A stretch of DNA of 44,028 nt from Clostridia bacterium (GTDB taxonomy: Bacteria; Bacillota; Clostridia; UBA1381), in contig JAFQJD010000008.1 in assembly GCA_017415105.1 (NCBI GenBank), forward strand, positions 1 to 44,028. Reading direction: 5' to 3'. A program made the position numbers and the translations under genes. The notes below the pieces were generated by a model that was not told where the DNA came from, did no database searches, and was given only the letters and a program-made list of their open reading frames with translations. This document shows positions 1 to 8,460 of the stretch, one piece after another. Each line of letters starts with the position of its first letter. Positions within the stretch are counted from its first letter, which is position 1.

Positions 1-63
1 GAATTTGAAAAAGCTTGCAAAATGGAAATGGAAGAGGAACAATACCCCTTCCAAATTATTTGA
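1..63 (+). CDS. C-terminal end of an unidentified protein (partial)
   Basis: Frame 1 is open from the window edge to TGA at 61-63 and gives 20 residues ending in EEEQYPFQII. Two rho-independent terminators follow within about 100 bases, as expected at the end of a real gene. The fragment is too short to assign a family. It could also be chance open frame. Confidence 0.4.
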   Translation, partial: EFEKACKMEMEEEQYPFQII

Positions 64-94
64 TTTTGTCGAATTTTTAATAAAAACGAAGAAG

Positions 95-129
95 AACCCG
101 ATTTCTGCTTGATGCAAAGTCGGGTTTTT
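95..129 (+). terminator. Intrinsic terminator
   Basis: An imperfect stem pairs AACCCGA (95-101) with TCGGGTT, continued by a shorter GC/AAA inner stem, and is followed by a T run. It lies 31 bases after the partial gene at 1-63 and would end its transcript. Confidence 0.75.
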
Positions 130-140
130 CGACAGTCTGA

Positions 141-169
141 AGCGTACTGAATTTTCAGTACGCTTTTTT
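141..169 (+). terminator. Second intrinsic terminator in tandem
   Basis: A perfect 10-bp stem, AGCGTACTGA (141-150) with TCAGTACGCT (155-164) and loop ATTT, is followed directly by six T. With the hairpin at 95-129 it makes a double terminator that insulates purC from upstream transcription. Confidence 0.8.
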
Positions 170-195
170 CTGGCTCTTCCAACTCCAAGTGAGGA

Positions 196-288
196 CACAC
201 GTTCGACAACTGAGGCTCAAAGAAGTCGAGCACAGCGATGACTGATTTGCCCGCCGAAGTTATGCAGGGAGTGCTCGCAGAGCGTGTG
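196..288. repeat. Imperfect palindrome in the purC upstream gap
   Basis: The 359-base gap 64-422 has no gene. Besides two terminators and a promoter it holds nested inverted repeats: CACACG (196-201) with CGTGTG (283-288), and CGAGCAC (227-233) with GTGCTCG (271-277). TTGCCCGCC at 247-255 recurs in the palindromic spacer before pyrC (12208-12216). It is more GC-rich than the AT-rich promoter DNA after it. Function unknown; a small degenerate repeat is possible. Confidence 0.45.
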
Positions 289-361
289 ATGTATATGCCA
301 ATTCTGTAAAAAATAAATAAAAAAATTTTTTTAATCCGTCTAAATTTTAGATATATAAATA

Positions 362-390
362 TTGAAATTTATATTTTATTGTGGTAAAAT
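362..390 (+). promoter_or_regulatory. Sigma-A-type promoter of purC
   Basis: TTGAAA (362-367) and TAAAAT (385-390) are 17 bases apart in AT-rich DNA. The predicted start lies about 25 bases before the ribosome site GAGGG (411-415) of purC. I found no purine riboswitch fold in the short leader. Confidence 0.7.
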
Positions 391-422
391 AAATTTATTA
401 AAAGGGAAGCGAGGGTAGAAAT

Positions 423-1106
423 ATGAAGAAAATCTACGAAGGAAAAACAAAAGACGTTTTTGAATTGGAAAACGGAAATGTTTTATTGAAGTTTAAGGAC
501 GACTGTACAGGCAAGGACGGCGTATTTGATCCGGGCGAAAATTCAGTAGGACTTACAATTGAGGGTATAGGCAAAGCAAACCTGAGAACATCAGTTTACT
601 ATTTCGATTTGCTCAAAGAGGCAGGCATAAAAACTCATTATGTGAGTGCTGATGTTGATGAGGCAACAATGGAGGTGCTTCCCGCAACTGTGTTCGGGCA
701 CGGTCTTGAAGTAATCTGCAGACTCGTTGCTACGGGTAGTTTCATACGCAGATACGGCGAGTATATAGAGGACGGCACACCGCTTGAGGGTGGATACGTT
801 GAGTGTACATTCAAAAACGATGAGAAGGGTGATCCGTTAGTAACAGGCGAGGGTCTTGCAGCACTTGGTGTTATGAGCCCTGATATGTTTGAGAGTATGA
901 AGGAGCAGACACTTAAAATCACAAAGATTGTAGCTGATGACCTTAAGACACTTGGTCTTGACCTTTGGGATATCAAATTCGAGTTCGGTTACAACAACGG
1001 TGAGGTTATCCTTATCGACGAAATCGCATCAGGAAATATGCGTGTTTACAAAGACGGTACAATTGTTGATCCGGTTGAGCTTACAAAGATTATTCTTGAC
1101 AGATAA
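423..1106 (+). CDS. purC: SAICAR synthetase, purine biosynthesis
   Basis: Phosphoribosylaminoimidazole-succinocarboxamide synthase joins aspartate to CAIR with ATP, a cytosolic step of de novo purine synthesis. The 227 residues are close to the usual bacterial length. The N-terminal EGKTKDVF is the typical ATP-site start, [12 protein letters not shown] (95-106) matches the first family signature, and DEIASGNMR (199-207) is at the position of the second, in the DEI-x-GNMR form. The ATG at 423 has GAGGG seven bases upstream. It stands alone with its own promoter and terminator, with no other pur gene in the window, so regulation with other pur genes would act in trans. Confidence 0.95.
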   Translation: MKKIYEGKTKDVFELENGNVLLKFKDDCTGKDGVFDPGENSVGLTIEGIGKANLRTSVYYFDLLKEAGIKTHYVSADVDEATMEVLPATVFGHGLEVICRLVATGSFIRRYGEYIEDGTPLEGGYVECTFKNDEKGDPLVTGEGLAALGVMSPDMFESMKEQTLKITKIVADDLKTLGLDLWDIKFEFGYNNGEVILIDEIASGNMRVYKDGTIVDPVELTKIILDR

Positions 1107-1110
1107 TAAA

Positions 1111-1136
1111 AAAACACCCTCGGGTGTTTTTTTATT
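1111..1136. terminator. Shared terminator between convergent genes
   Basis: AAAACACCC (1111-1119) pairs with GGGTGTTTT (1122-1130), with A and T runs on either side, so it can stop purC on the plus strand and the membrane protein gene ending at 1140 on the minus strand. Confidence 0.85.
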
Positions 1137-1139
1137 GCT

Positions 1140-3053
1140 TTAATTCACTTTATATAGCGTTTCCGTACCGGAAGAGTAAACCATCTGCAGTTTGCCAAGC
1201 ATTTCTTCTGACGGTGAATACTCATTGCGTTCATTTTCGCCTACATATACATAATCAATGCCGTTCTCTTCGCAGAAGGCAATAAGATTTTCATAATCTC
1301 CCGTATAGGCAACAGCAATCTGGCTGTTTCTGTTATAATAATCATCATCAAGACCGTGAAAATAAACATACAGTGACGAGCCGAGATATATATTTCTTCC
1401 GGCAAGAGTAACGACAGGATTGAGGTGGTATGTGCTTGTAAGGAAAACTGCATCTGACGGTGTGTTTTCCTTAATATACTCAGCCATTTCGATATCATAA
1501 TCGGAGAAAGTCTGATAGTCTGCACCGCTGTTGTATTCACGGATAACAGAAAGAGTTCCGGAAAATGTTCCTGCAAAAACAGTAATAACCGCAAGATACA
1601 CACGTCCCTTTACACCTTTGAGCAAATCCCACATATGAACCAACCAGTCACTGACAGCTATAAGAAGTATCATATATGCTATGAAAAACAGCTTGTTATT
1701 ATCATATTCGTTTGGTTGGAATAGAACGAGCTCAGCAATACAGAATATAAATCCGCAGGCAAGCAAAAGCTTTTTATTATCTTTTGATGCGTGAAGTATT
1801 GCAGGAATTGCGAACAATGCCGTAACACCCCAGTTTTTGAGGTAGAACCAGAAATATGTGTCATTATGGTTAACCCAGTTAAGTCCGTAACGTAGGAACG
1901 AATCGTTATTTGCAGACTGACGGAAGGTCCAGAAAAACAACTGTGGCATTGCCATAGTGAATACTATTGCTCCGAATATAACCCAATTGATTGTATAACC
2001 TTTTTTGTCCTGCTCATTTACAATATAAGCAAAGAACAGAACTGCACATATCATACCGAGGGCGAGGAATGTATGGGTATGAATCATAGGCATACATCCT
2101 GCTAAAATACCGAGTGTAACATAGAACTTGCGTTGTTTTGTCTGCAATGCCTCAAGCAGAAGCCACAGTGCGGGGAAGAATATACACCATCCTGCCATTA
2201 TCGTCCTTTGCGGTATAATCATATCGCATATGGGGTTTACCCAACGCAGATTGTAGTCGGGCAGATTAGTCGGGGTATGATAATATTCGGTAAATATGCT
2301 GTTAAATACATTCGGATCAGCCTTTGCACCGTTTAAGAAATATGCAAAACCGAAACCGCCGCCAAAGAAAAATAATACTGTTGCAAGGACTGATGCGGAT
2401 TTCCGTTTTGTAAGACGGTATGCGATTATATAAAAGCCTATAACAAGCAACAAAGACAGTACATAGCTCGGAATAAGAACAGCTAACCGCAGGGATGTCC
2501 CGAAAAGATACAGGCTTGACGAGAGCATATTTACAAAGAACGGATAGTTAAGCAATTGTCCGTCAAGGAAAGCATAATTTGGCGGGAACTTGTGCTGTTC
2601 TGCAATACTTGTGACAAATCCGAGATGCATCTGCAGGTCACCGAATGTGGATTGTCCGCTTGCGACACCGCCTGATTCGTATGGTGCAAGAATATGATTT
2701 GTCATAATAACTGATATTACAAGCACTATAGGAATTATAAGTCCCAGAAAGACCTTTATATCAAGACCGCACTCTTCGCCGCCTGTGCCAAGAAGTGACG
2801 ATTTAAACTCTTTTATGCCTTTTTTCCTTATTATAAAAATCAAAGGCAATACAGAAAGGAGCATCAGAACTATATGGCTTGCATATGTAAAGCCTAAAAA
2901 TATTGACGGTATAACAACTCCTGCCATAAGAAGAACATTTCCGAAAATACCGCCCATCCAGCTTCGGAAAAAGATATCCTTGTCCTTAAATACACAACAA
3001 CTGTATGAATAGCCTGAGATCAGGAAAAACAAATAGATTAGAATGCCAAGCAT
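1140..3053 (-). CDS. Polytopic membrane protein, GT-C glycosyltransferase-like
   Basis: A 637-residue protein with a dozen or so hydrophobic segments, an acidic motif GDLQMHL after the early membrane spans, and a C-terminal soluble part (from about residue 530). This layout, with an acidic first extracytoplasmic loop and a short soluble tail, is typical of GT-C enzymes that take sugars from polyprenyl-phosphate carriers outside the membrane. I do not recognise the exact family and no substrate can be given. The start is supported by GGGGAGGA just upstream and by a consensus promoter at 3084-3112. It is a single-gene unit convergent with purC. It could also be a related lipid-linked sugar or membrane assembly protein. 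Confidence 0.7.
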   Translation of the reverse strand: MLGILIYLFFLISGYSYSCCVFKDKDIFFRSWMGGIFGNVLLMAGVVIPSIFLGFTYASHIVLMLLSVLPLIFIIRKKGIKEFKSSLLGTGGEECGLDIKVFLGLIIPIVLVISVIMTNHILAPYESGGVASGQSTFGDLQMHLGFVTSIAEQHKFPPNYAFLDGQLLNYPFFVNMLSSSLYLFGTSLRLAVLIPSYVLSLLLVIGFYIIAYRLTKRKSASVLATVLFFFGGGFGFAYFLNGAKADPNVFNSIFTEYYHTPTNLPDYNLRWVNPICDMIIPQRTIMAGWCIFFPALWLLLEALQTKQRKFYVTLGILAGCMPMIHTHTFLALGMICAVLFFAYIVNEQDKKGYTINWVIFGAIVFTMAMPQLFFWTFRQSANNDSFLRYGLNWVNHNDTYFWFYLKNWGVTALFAIPAILHASKDNKKLLLACGFIFCIAELVLFQPNEYDNNKLFFIAYMILLIAVSDWLVHMWDLLKGVKGRVYLAVITVFAGTFSGTLSVIREYNSGADYQTFSDYDIEMAEYIKENTPSDAVFLTSTYHLNPVVTLAGRNIYLGSSLYVYFHGLDDDYYNRNSQIAVAYTGDYENLIAFCEENGIDYVYVGENERNEYSPSEEMLGKLQMVYSSGTETLYKVN

Positions 3054-3083
3054 AATAATTCCTCCCCAAAAATACTTTATTAA

Positions 3084-3112
3084 ATTATATCGGAATTTAT
3101 AGAATATGTCAA
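3084..3112 (-). promoter_or_regulatory. Consensus promoter of the GT-C-like gene
   Basis: Read on the minus strand, TTGACA (3112-3107) and TATAAT (3089-3084) are a perfect sigma-A pair 17 bases apart. It predicts strong constitutive or repressor-controlled expression. Confidence 0.85.
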
Positions 3113-3143
3113 GGCTTGTCAGGACATAAATTACTTAACTGTA

Positions 3144-3173
3144 TTGACTTAACAGTTTGTTTTATGCTATAAT
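3144..3173 (+). promoter_or_regulatory. Promoter of the nitroreductase-GHL6 pair
   Basis: TTGACT (3144-3149) and TATAAT (3168-3173) are 18 bases apart, and TG two bases before the -10 makes it an extended -10. It is back-to-back with the promoter at 3084-3112, with about 31 bases between the two -35 boxes. Confidence 0.8.
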
Positions 3174-3206
3174 GTATTTCGTAGAAATATTTAGGAGAAT
3201 CATACT

Positions 3207-3782
3207 ATGGATATATATAATTTTATAAAATCAAGGCGTACAATTCGCAAGTTCAAACAGGACCGGCTCACAAAAGAACAGCTTGCAAAATACATAGACA
3301 CAGCACGTGTTGCACCGTCTGCGGCAAATATTCAGCCGCTTAAATATGTTGCAGTAGTAAGCAGGGAAATGACAGAGAAAATGTTCCCGCTGGTAAAATG
3401 GGCAGGCTACCTTGCACCGATGTACAATCCCAAAGAGGGAGAACGCCCGACAGCATATGTGGTTGTGTGTGCAGATACGACAATAAGGAAATCCGGATAC
3501 GATATGGATATAGGTGCAGCGGTAGAAAATATGATGCTTTGTGCACTTGCGGATAATGTCGGTGCGTGCTGGATGGCATCCATTGACCGTGATGGGATAA
3601 GAAAACTACTTGACATCCCTGAGACACTTGAAATATCCTGTGTTGTGGCATTGGGCTACCTTGCAGAAACCCCGAAAGAGGCAGAGGTCGAGAACGGGGA
3701 CATAAAATATTATCTTGGCGAGAGCGATACATTATACGTCCCTAAACGAGCCATGAGCGAGATTGTGATAAAGACTGTTTAA
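3207..3782 (+). CDS. Nitroreductase-family flavoprotein
   Basis: A 191-residue protein of the FMN-dependent nitroreductase fold. The N-terminal SRRTIRKF is the FMN phosphate-binding signature, and VAPSAANIQPLKYV fits the second flavin-contact segment. Length matches the short clostridial members. Such enzymes reduce nitro compounds, quinones or related electrophiles with NAD(P)H; the substrate here is unknown. AGGAGA (3193-3198) precedes the ATG. The GHL6-type gene follows after 12 bases, so the two are probably co-transcribed, although I see no metabolic reason for the pairing. Confidence 0.85.
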   Translation: MDIYNFIKSRRTIRKFKQDRLTKEQLAKYIDTARVAPSAANIQPLKYVAVVSREMTEKMFPLVKWAGYLAPMYNPKEGERPTAYVVVCADTTIRKSGYDMDIGAAVENMMLCALADNVGACWMASIDRDGIRKLLDIPETLEISCVVALGYLAETPKEAEVENGDIKYYLGESDTLYVPKRAMSEIVIKTV

Positions 3783-3794
3783 GGAAGAAAGACT

Positions 3795-5777
3795 ATGAAT
3801 TTTAACGATATAATACCGCTTATGCAGACACATCTGGACTTTCATACATCTCCTGATGTTCTTGGCATAGGTTCAAATTTTTCAAAGGAAAATTTTCAGA
3901 CAGCACTTAAAATGGGTGGACTTGACAGCATAACGGTGTTTGCAAAATGTCACCATAGTATGTGCTATTACCCTACGAAAGTCGGAAAGATGCATCCTCA
4001 TCTTGATTTTGACCTTACGGGTGCAATGATAGATGCGGCACACGAAATAGGTGTCCGTGCACCGGTTTACATAACTGCCGGCTGGTCACATTATGATGGA
4101 GAGATACATCCCGAATGGCGTTCTGTTTCAAAGAACGGAAGCTATACGACGCACGAGAATATGCCGGTCGAGGGAGAAAAAGATGCGTTCAAGCCCAACT
4201 ATTCGTGGTATATGATGTGCCTTAATGACGGCGAGTATGCAAATCATATTTATGAAATCACAGAAGAGGTATGCAGTCGGTATAAGGAGCTTGACGGTCT
4301 TTTTTATGACATATGCTTTATGGAGGAGGCATGCTATTGTGACAGCTGTAAGGCAGGTATGCATGATATGGGACTTAATCCCGAAAGCGAGGCGGATGCA
4401 AAAAAATACCTGATAATAAAACGTAAGGCATTTATGACAAAGTGTACTGAGATATTACGGAAATATCATCCCGAAGCTACGATATTCTTTAATTCGGGTG
4501 GTGCTGATCCGTATAAACCGGATTTTCACGATTACTCCACTCATTTTGAAATGGAGGATTTGCCGACATCAGAGGGTGACTATAACAAGCTTCCGCTACG
4601 TGCGAGATATTTTGCAAACAGTGGTAAGAAATATATAGGAATGACCGGCAAATTCCATCTTGCCTGGGGCGAATTTGGCGGATTCAAGCCGAAAGAAGCA
4701 CTTAAATTTGAGGTTGCTACTATGGCGTTGTACGGTGCAGGGGCATCAATCGGCGACCATATGCACCCCGATGGTGAAATGGAACTTGAAACATATAAAA
4801 ATATCGGTTATGCATATGATTATCTTAAAAAGATTGCACCGTTCTGTTATGATGGCGAGCAGGTATGTCAGATAGGTTTGTATCTTTCGGCAGATGCTGA
4901 GGCAAACAGCGGAGTTTCCAATATATTGCTTGAGAATCAGATGGATTACGGAATAATAAATGACAATGATTTTGATAAATACAAAGTAGTAATAATTCCC
5001 GACGGTGTGGTTCTTGACAGTGATGGAAAAGACGCACTTAACAGCTATATAGCAAATGGCGGAAGACTTGTATTAATGGCAGATTCACTGGTAGAAAACA
5101 ACAATTTCCAGATTGATTTCGGTATGAATTATAAAGGTCCGTCAGAATTTGACTGTGACTATCTGTTGCTTAAGGAAAAAAAAGATAATATCCCTGACGC
5201 TCCGATGCTGTGCCTTGTTCCGGGACATAAAACAGAGGTCGTTCGCGGCGAGGTTTTTGCGGAATTTATAACGCCGTATTTCAACCGTACATACGCAAAA
5301 TTTTTTGGGCATAAAAATACCCCTCACAACAAAACCGCAGAGCCTATGCCTGCTATTGTGAGAAACGGAAACGTTGTTTATATCTCCCATTCATTGGCAA
5401 AAGCGTATTTGCGACACGGCTCGGTTTTCCATAAGCGATATTTTATGTATGCACTCAACCTTGTTTATGACAAGCCTGATTTTGAGATATCAGGACTTGG
5501 TGCAGAGGGCAGATGCACGTTGATAGACCAGAAACAGAATAACAGATTTTGCATAAATATGGTATATGCTGCGCCTGTAAAACGAGGTGAGGCAACAATC
5601 ATTGAAGATATTATACCCATATACAATATTGGAATTAAATTCAGAACGGACAGAAAAATCAAAAAGATTTACCTCGGTCTTACCGGGGCAGAGCTCCCGT
5701 TTAGTTCAGACAACGGAGTTGTAAGCTTTACCGTTCCTGAACTTGAGTGCCATACAACAGTTGTGCTTGAATATTAA
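3795..5777 (+). CDS. GHL6-type glycoside hydrolase-like protein with beta-galactosidase trimerisation-like domain
   Basis: A 660-residue protein without signal peptide. Residues 1-340 look like a TIM barrel of the hypothetical glycosyl hydrolase GHL6 group: LDGLFYDICFMEE followed by a CYCDSC cluster is its typical barrel-strand motif. Residues about 350-450 (VCQIGLYLS, YKVVIIPDG, GGRLVLMAD) resemble the Rossmann-like trimerisation domain of GH42 beta-galactosidases; the rest is beta-rich. Related proteins are thought to act on plant or host oligosaccharides, but no activity can be assigned. It follows the nitroreductase by 12 bases and ends at a strong terminator. Being cytoplasmic, it would need imported oligosaccharide; no transporter is adjacent. 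Confidence 0.75.
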   Translation: MNFNDIIPLMQTHLDFHTSPDVLGIGSNFSKENFQTALKMGGLDSITVFAKCHHSMCYYPTKVGKMHPHLDFDLTGAMIDAAHEIGVRAPVYITAGWSHYDGEIHPEWRSVSKNGSYTTHENMPVEGEKDAFKPNYSWYMMCLNDGEYANHIYEITEEVCSRYKELDGLFYDICFMEEACYCDSCKAGMHDMGLNPESEADAKKYLIIKRKAFMTKCTEILRKYHPEATIFFNSGGADPYKPDFHDYSTHFEMEDLPTSEGDYNKLPLRARYFANSGKKYIGMTGKFHLAWGEFGGFKPKEALKFEVATMALYGAGASIGDHMHPDGEMELETYKNIGYAYDYLKKIAPFCYDGEQVCQIGLYLSADAEANSGVSNILLENQMDYGIINDNDFDKYKVVIIPDGVVLDSDGKDALNSYIANGGRLVLMADSLVENNNFQIDFGMNYKGPSEFDCDYLLLKEKKDNIPDAPMLCLVPGHKTEVVRGEVFAEFITPYFNRTYAKFFGHKNTPHNKTAEPMPAIVRNGNVVYISHSLAKAYLRHGSVFHKRYFMYALNLVYDKPDFEISGLGAEGRCTLIDQKQNNRFCINMVYAAPVKRGEATIIEDIIPIYNIGIKFRTDRKIKKIYLGLTGAELPFSSDNGVVSFTVPELECHTTVVLEY

Positions 5778-5784
5778 CAGCGGA

Positions 5785-5815
5785 AAATACAGAGGTTATA
5801 CCTCTGTATTTTTTT
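5785..5815. terminator. Terminator shared by GHL6 gene and pdxR-like gene
   Basis: A perfect 12-bp stem (5785-5796 with 5800-5811, loop TAT) is followed by a run of T on the plus strand. The minus-strand regulator gene runs into it: its last five codons and its stop codon (5798-5796) are made from the hairpin. Confidence 0.85.
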
Positions 5816-6899
5816 GCAGGAGTTCTTTTCTTTTTTTCCGCCTCACACGGTTGAGGTGACGCTCAAAATCACCGCTCTGCAAAAGTTCGGTCAGAACATA
5901 CTGCTCAAACACTGGAACAGTACAAGAATAAAAACCAAGCTTGTTTTCAAATTCATTTAACAGACTTTCGGGCAGTATCATATATCCTATACGGATTGAT
6001 GGTGCAATCGTTTTGGAAAACGTATTTATATAAATTACAGAACCGCCGTCTGAAAGGGAAAACACGGTGTCCTCATTCTTTTTTGATACTGTCAGCTCGG
6101 AATCATAGTTATCCTCAATGATATATCCATTTCGTTTTTTAACCCATTGTATGTATTCACACCTTTTTGACACGGTTGCGGTAATGCTGCTCGGGAAGCT
6201 GTTAAAAGGTGTGATATGCAAAACGGTTGCGTTTGTTCTTTCAAGCTCGTTGGATTTAATTCCGTCCTTGCCGAGTTTTAACATATCACACTTCACGCCA
6301 TTTGCCTGATATACTCTGTGTATTTTATCGTATGAGGGGCTCTCGAGTGCAAATATCCTGTTATTTCCGAGTAGCTGAACAATCATACTGTACAGATACT
6401 CTGCTCCCGATCCAATAATAACTTGCTCGGGACGGACAAAAATCCCGCTGATGCGTGCAAGATACCCGCAAATCGCAAGCCGAAGCTCGGCACAGCCGTG
6501 GTTTGGCGATTTCACGAGGATTTTTTCGCCATAGTCCGATAGAACCCTGCGCATTGTTTTTGCAAGGACCGTATATGGAAACTCAACATTGGCAGAATGC
6601 ACCTGGTAATGATGAAGTGCAATATCAGAATGAGCATCGGCAGCCATCAGAAAATCGTTGTCTTTGTAAATTACAAAATACCCGCACCGTGTTCTTGCTT
6701 CAATATATCCCTCGTCGCAAAGGAGTGCATAAGCGTGTTCGACGGATATAATACTGATATCGGTTTCTGCTGCCATAATTCTTTTTGATGGAAGTTTGCT
6801 GCCATAGCTGTATATACCGTTTATAATATCTTTTCTTATTTGTTCATACAACTGTAAATATAAAGTTTTCCCCTTATTTTTTTTAATATGGTATTTCAT
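5796..6899 (-). CDS. pdxR: MocR/PdxR-type GntR regulator with aminotransferase-like domain, C-terminally short
   Basis: Residues 1-78 form a GntR-type winged helix (SKLPSKRIMAAE, then the wing up to GYFVIYKD). Residues about 105-367 resemble class I aminotransferases: ITPFNSFPSS, the Asp-containing IEDNYDSEL (261-269) and the PLP-lysine motif SKTIAPSIRIGY with K296. In PdxR proteins PLP binding controls transcription of pdxST, and this gene is divergent from pdxS, which supports that role. It is only 367 residues, whereas the family usually has about 450-490. The frame stops inside the terminator at 5785-5815, so most of the C-terminal small domain, which normally holds the substrate-binding arginine, is absent. 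Whether it still responds to PLP is open. Confidence 0.82.
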   Translation of the reverse strand: MKYHIKKNKGKTLYLQLYEQIRKDIINGIYSYGSKLPSKRIMAAETDISIISVEHAYALLCDEGYIEARTRCGYFVIYKDNDFLMAADAHSDIALHHYQVHSANVEFPYTVLAKTMRRVLSDYGEKILVKSPNHGCAELRLAICGYLARISGIFVRPEQVIIGSGAEYLYSMIVQLLGNNRIFALESPSYDKIHRVYQANGVKCDMLKLGKDGIKSNELERTNATVLHITPFNSFPSSITATVSKRCEYIQWVKKRNGYIIEDNYDSELTVSKKNEDTVFSLSDGGSVIYINTFSKTIAPSIRIGYMILPESLLNEFENKLGFYSCTVPVFEQYVLTELLQSGDFERHLNRVRRKKRKELLQKNTEV

Positions 6900-6922
6900 C
6901 TGGTTATATAAAAAATTCCTTT

Positions 6923-6977
6923 TCTGAACATTTACATATTATCAGATATATATTATAATACAAAACAACAAATTTGT
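6923..6977 (+). promoter_or_regulatory. pdxS promoter with candidate operators
   Basis: TTTACA (6931-6936) and TATAAT (6954-6959), 17 bases apart, form the pdxST promoter. An inverted repeat TCTGA (6923-6927)/TCAGA (6942-6946) straddles the -35, and the palindrome ACAAATTTGT (6968-6977) lies between the -10 and the ribosome site AAAGGAG. Both are inferred operator candidates for the divergent PdxR-like regulator; the 94-base gap must also hold its promoter. Confidence 0.65.
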
Positions 6978-6993
6978 AAAGGAGTTTTAAAAA

Positions 6994-7869
6994 ATGAAAA
7001 ACGAAAGATATGAATTAAATAAGAATCTTGCTCAAATGTTGAAGGGCGGCGTGATAATGGACGTAACAACGCCCGAGCAGGCAAGGATTGCAGAAAATGC
7101 CGGTGCTTGTGCAGTTATGGCGCTTGAGAGAATTCCTGCCGATATACGTGCCGCAGGCGGTGTTTCAAGAATGAGCGACCCTAAAATGATTAAAGGTATT
7201 CAGGAGGCTGTTTCAATTCCGGTTATGGCAAAATGCAGAATCGGACACTTTGCAGAAGCACAGGTTCTGCAGGCAATTGAAATTGATTATATTGATGAGA
7301 GCGAAGTGCTTTCGCCTGCTGATGATAAGTACCATATTGATAAAACTGCATTTGATGTACCGTTTGTATGCGGAGCAAAGGATTTGGGAGAGGCTCTCCG
7401 GAGAATAAGTGAAGGTGCATCTATGATTCGTACCAAGGGCGAGCCGGGAACAGGCGATATTGTTCAGGCTGTACGTCATATGAGAATGATGCAGTCTGAA
7501 ATCCGCAGGATAGCATCACTTGCAAATGATGAGCTTTATGATACGGCAAAGGAGCTTCAGGTACCGTTTGAACTGGTGAAGTATGTGCACGAGAATAAAA
7601 AGCTGCCAGTTGTTAATTTTGCCGCAGGCGGTGTTGCAACTCCTGCTGATGCGGCACTTATGATGCAGTTGGGAGCAGAAGGCGTGTTTGTAGGCTCTGG
7701 CATCTTTAAGTCCGGAAATCCCGCAAAAAGAGCCGCTGCCATTGTAAAAGCAGTTACCAACTATACGGATGCAAAACTTATAGCAGAGCTTTCAGAGGAT
7801 TTAGGCGAGGCAATGGTAGGAATTAATGAAGAGGAAATAGAAATCCTTATGGCAGAAAGAGGCAAATAA
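6994..7869 (+). CDS. pdxS: Pyridoxal 5'-phosphate synthase, synthase subunit
   Basis: PdxS makes PLP from ribose 5-phosphate, glyceraldehyde 3-phosphate and ammonia, as a dodecamer fed by PdxT. The 291 residues are full length. The key residues are present: D23 in [11 protein letters not shown]80 in [10 protein letters not shown] and K148 in [12 protein letters not shown], plus the phosphate-binding loops [11 protein letters not shown] and [15 protein letters not shown] (6978-6984) precedes the ATG. pdxT starts within the stop codon (TAATG), so the two are translationally coupled. Divergent from a PdxR-like regulator, which probably senses PLP. Confidence 0.97.
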   Translation: MKNERYELNKNLAQMLKGGVIMDVTTPEQARIAENAGACAVMALERIPADIRAAGGVSRMSDPKMIKGIQEAVSIPVMAKCRIGHFAEAQVLQAIEIDYIDESEVLSPADDKYHIDKTAFDVPFVCGAKDLGEALRRISEGASMIRTKGEPGTGDIVQAVRHMRMMQSEIRRIASLANDELYDTAKELQVPFELVKYVHENKKLPVVNFAAGGVATPADAALMMQLGAEGVFVGSGIFKSGNPAKRAAAIVKAVTNYTDAKLIAELSEDLGEAMVGINEEEIEILMAERGK

Positions 7870-8432
7870 TGAAAATTGGTGTATTAGCACTTCAGGGAGC
7901 ATTCATTGAACATAGAGAAATACTCAAAAAACTTGATGCAGACAGCTTTGAAATACGTTCAAAAGAGGATTTAAAGCAAAGCTTTGACGGATTAATTATT
8001 CCCGGCGGAGAAAGTACTGTTCAGGGAAAACTGCTCCGTGAGCTTGATATGTTTAATGGTGTAAAGGATATGATACAAGATGGATTGTCTGTTTACGGAA
8101 CATGTGCAGGATTATTGCTTCTTGCAAAGCGTATTGAGGGCAATGAAAGAACACATCTGGAGGTTATGGACATAACTGCGGTCAGAAACGCTTACGGCAG
8201 ACAGCTTGGCAGTTTTTTTACCGAAGCGAGTTTTGCCGGAATTAAAAAAATCCCTATGACCTTTATACGTGCACCGTATGTTAAAGAGGCTCGGGGTAAT
8301 GCCGTAGTACTGGCGACAGTTGAAGGAAAAATTGTTGCAGTAAAACAGAATAATATGCTCGTAACTGCATTTCATCCTGAGCTTAATGATGACACTACGG
8401 TTCATAGGTACTTTCTGAATATGCTTAAATGA
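7869..8432 (+). CDS. pdxT: Pyridoxal 5'-phosphate synthase, glutaminase subunit
   Basis: PdxT hydrolyses glutamine and passes ammonia to PdxS. The class I glutamine amidotransferase triad is visible: C79 in YGTCAGLLLL, H169 and E171 in AFHPEL. The oxyanion region GGEST (46-50) is also present. The 187 residues are the usual length. The ATG overlaps the pdxS stop by one base. Its own stop codon (8430-8432) sits in the arm of the terminator hairpin. Confidence 0.97.
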   Translation: MKIGVLALQGAFIEHREILKKLDADSFEIRSKEDLKQSFDGLIIPGGESTVQGKLLRELDMFNGVKDMIQDGLSVYGTCAGLLLLAKRIEGNERTHLEVMDITAVRNAYGRQLGSFFTEASFAGIKKIPMTFIRAPYVKEARGNAVVLATVEGKIVAVKQNNMLVTAFHPELNDDTTVHRYFLNMLK

Positions 8433-8460
8433 GGATAGCATCACAGATGCTATCCTCATT
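8428..8460. terminator. Bidirectional terminator containing both stop codons
   Basis: A perfect 15-bp stem (8428-8442 with 8446-8460, loop ACA) lies between pdxT and walK. The TGA of pdxT is at 8430-8432 and the TGA of walK, on the other strand, at 8458-8456, at mirrored positions of the stem. A T-rich stretch follows on the plus side. Confidence 0.85.

Noticed and set aside
300-422. Purine riboswitch upstream of purC
   Set aside because: The leader after the promoter is only about 25 bases; no P1-P2-P3 pairing or conserved loop sequence is visible.
5465-5662. Minus-strand frames inside the GHL6 gene as the missing C-terminus of the PdxR-like regulator, joined by slippage at the run of seven A
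   Set aside because: None of the antisense frames resembles an aminotransferase small domain, and the sense frame is a complete protein. The shortening is better read as real.
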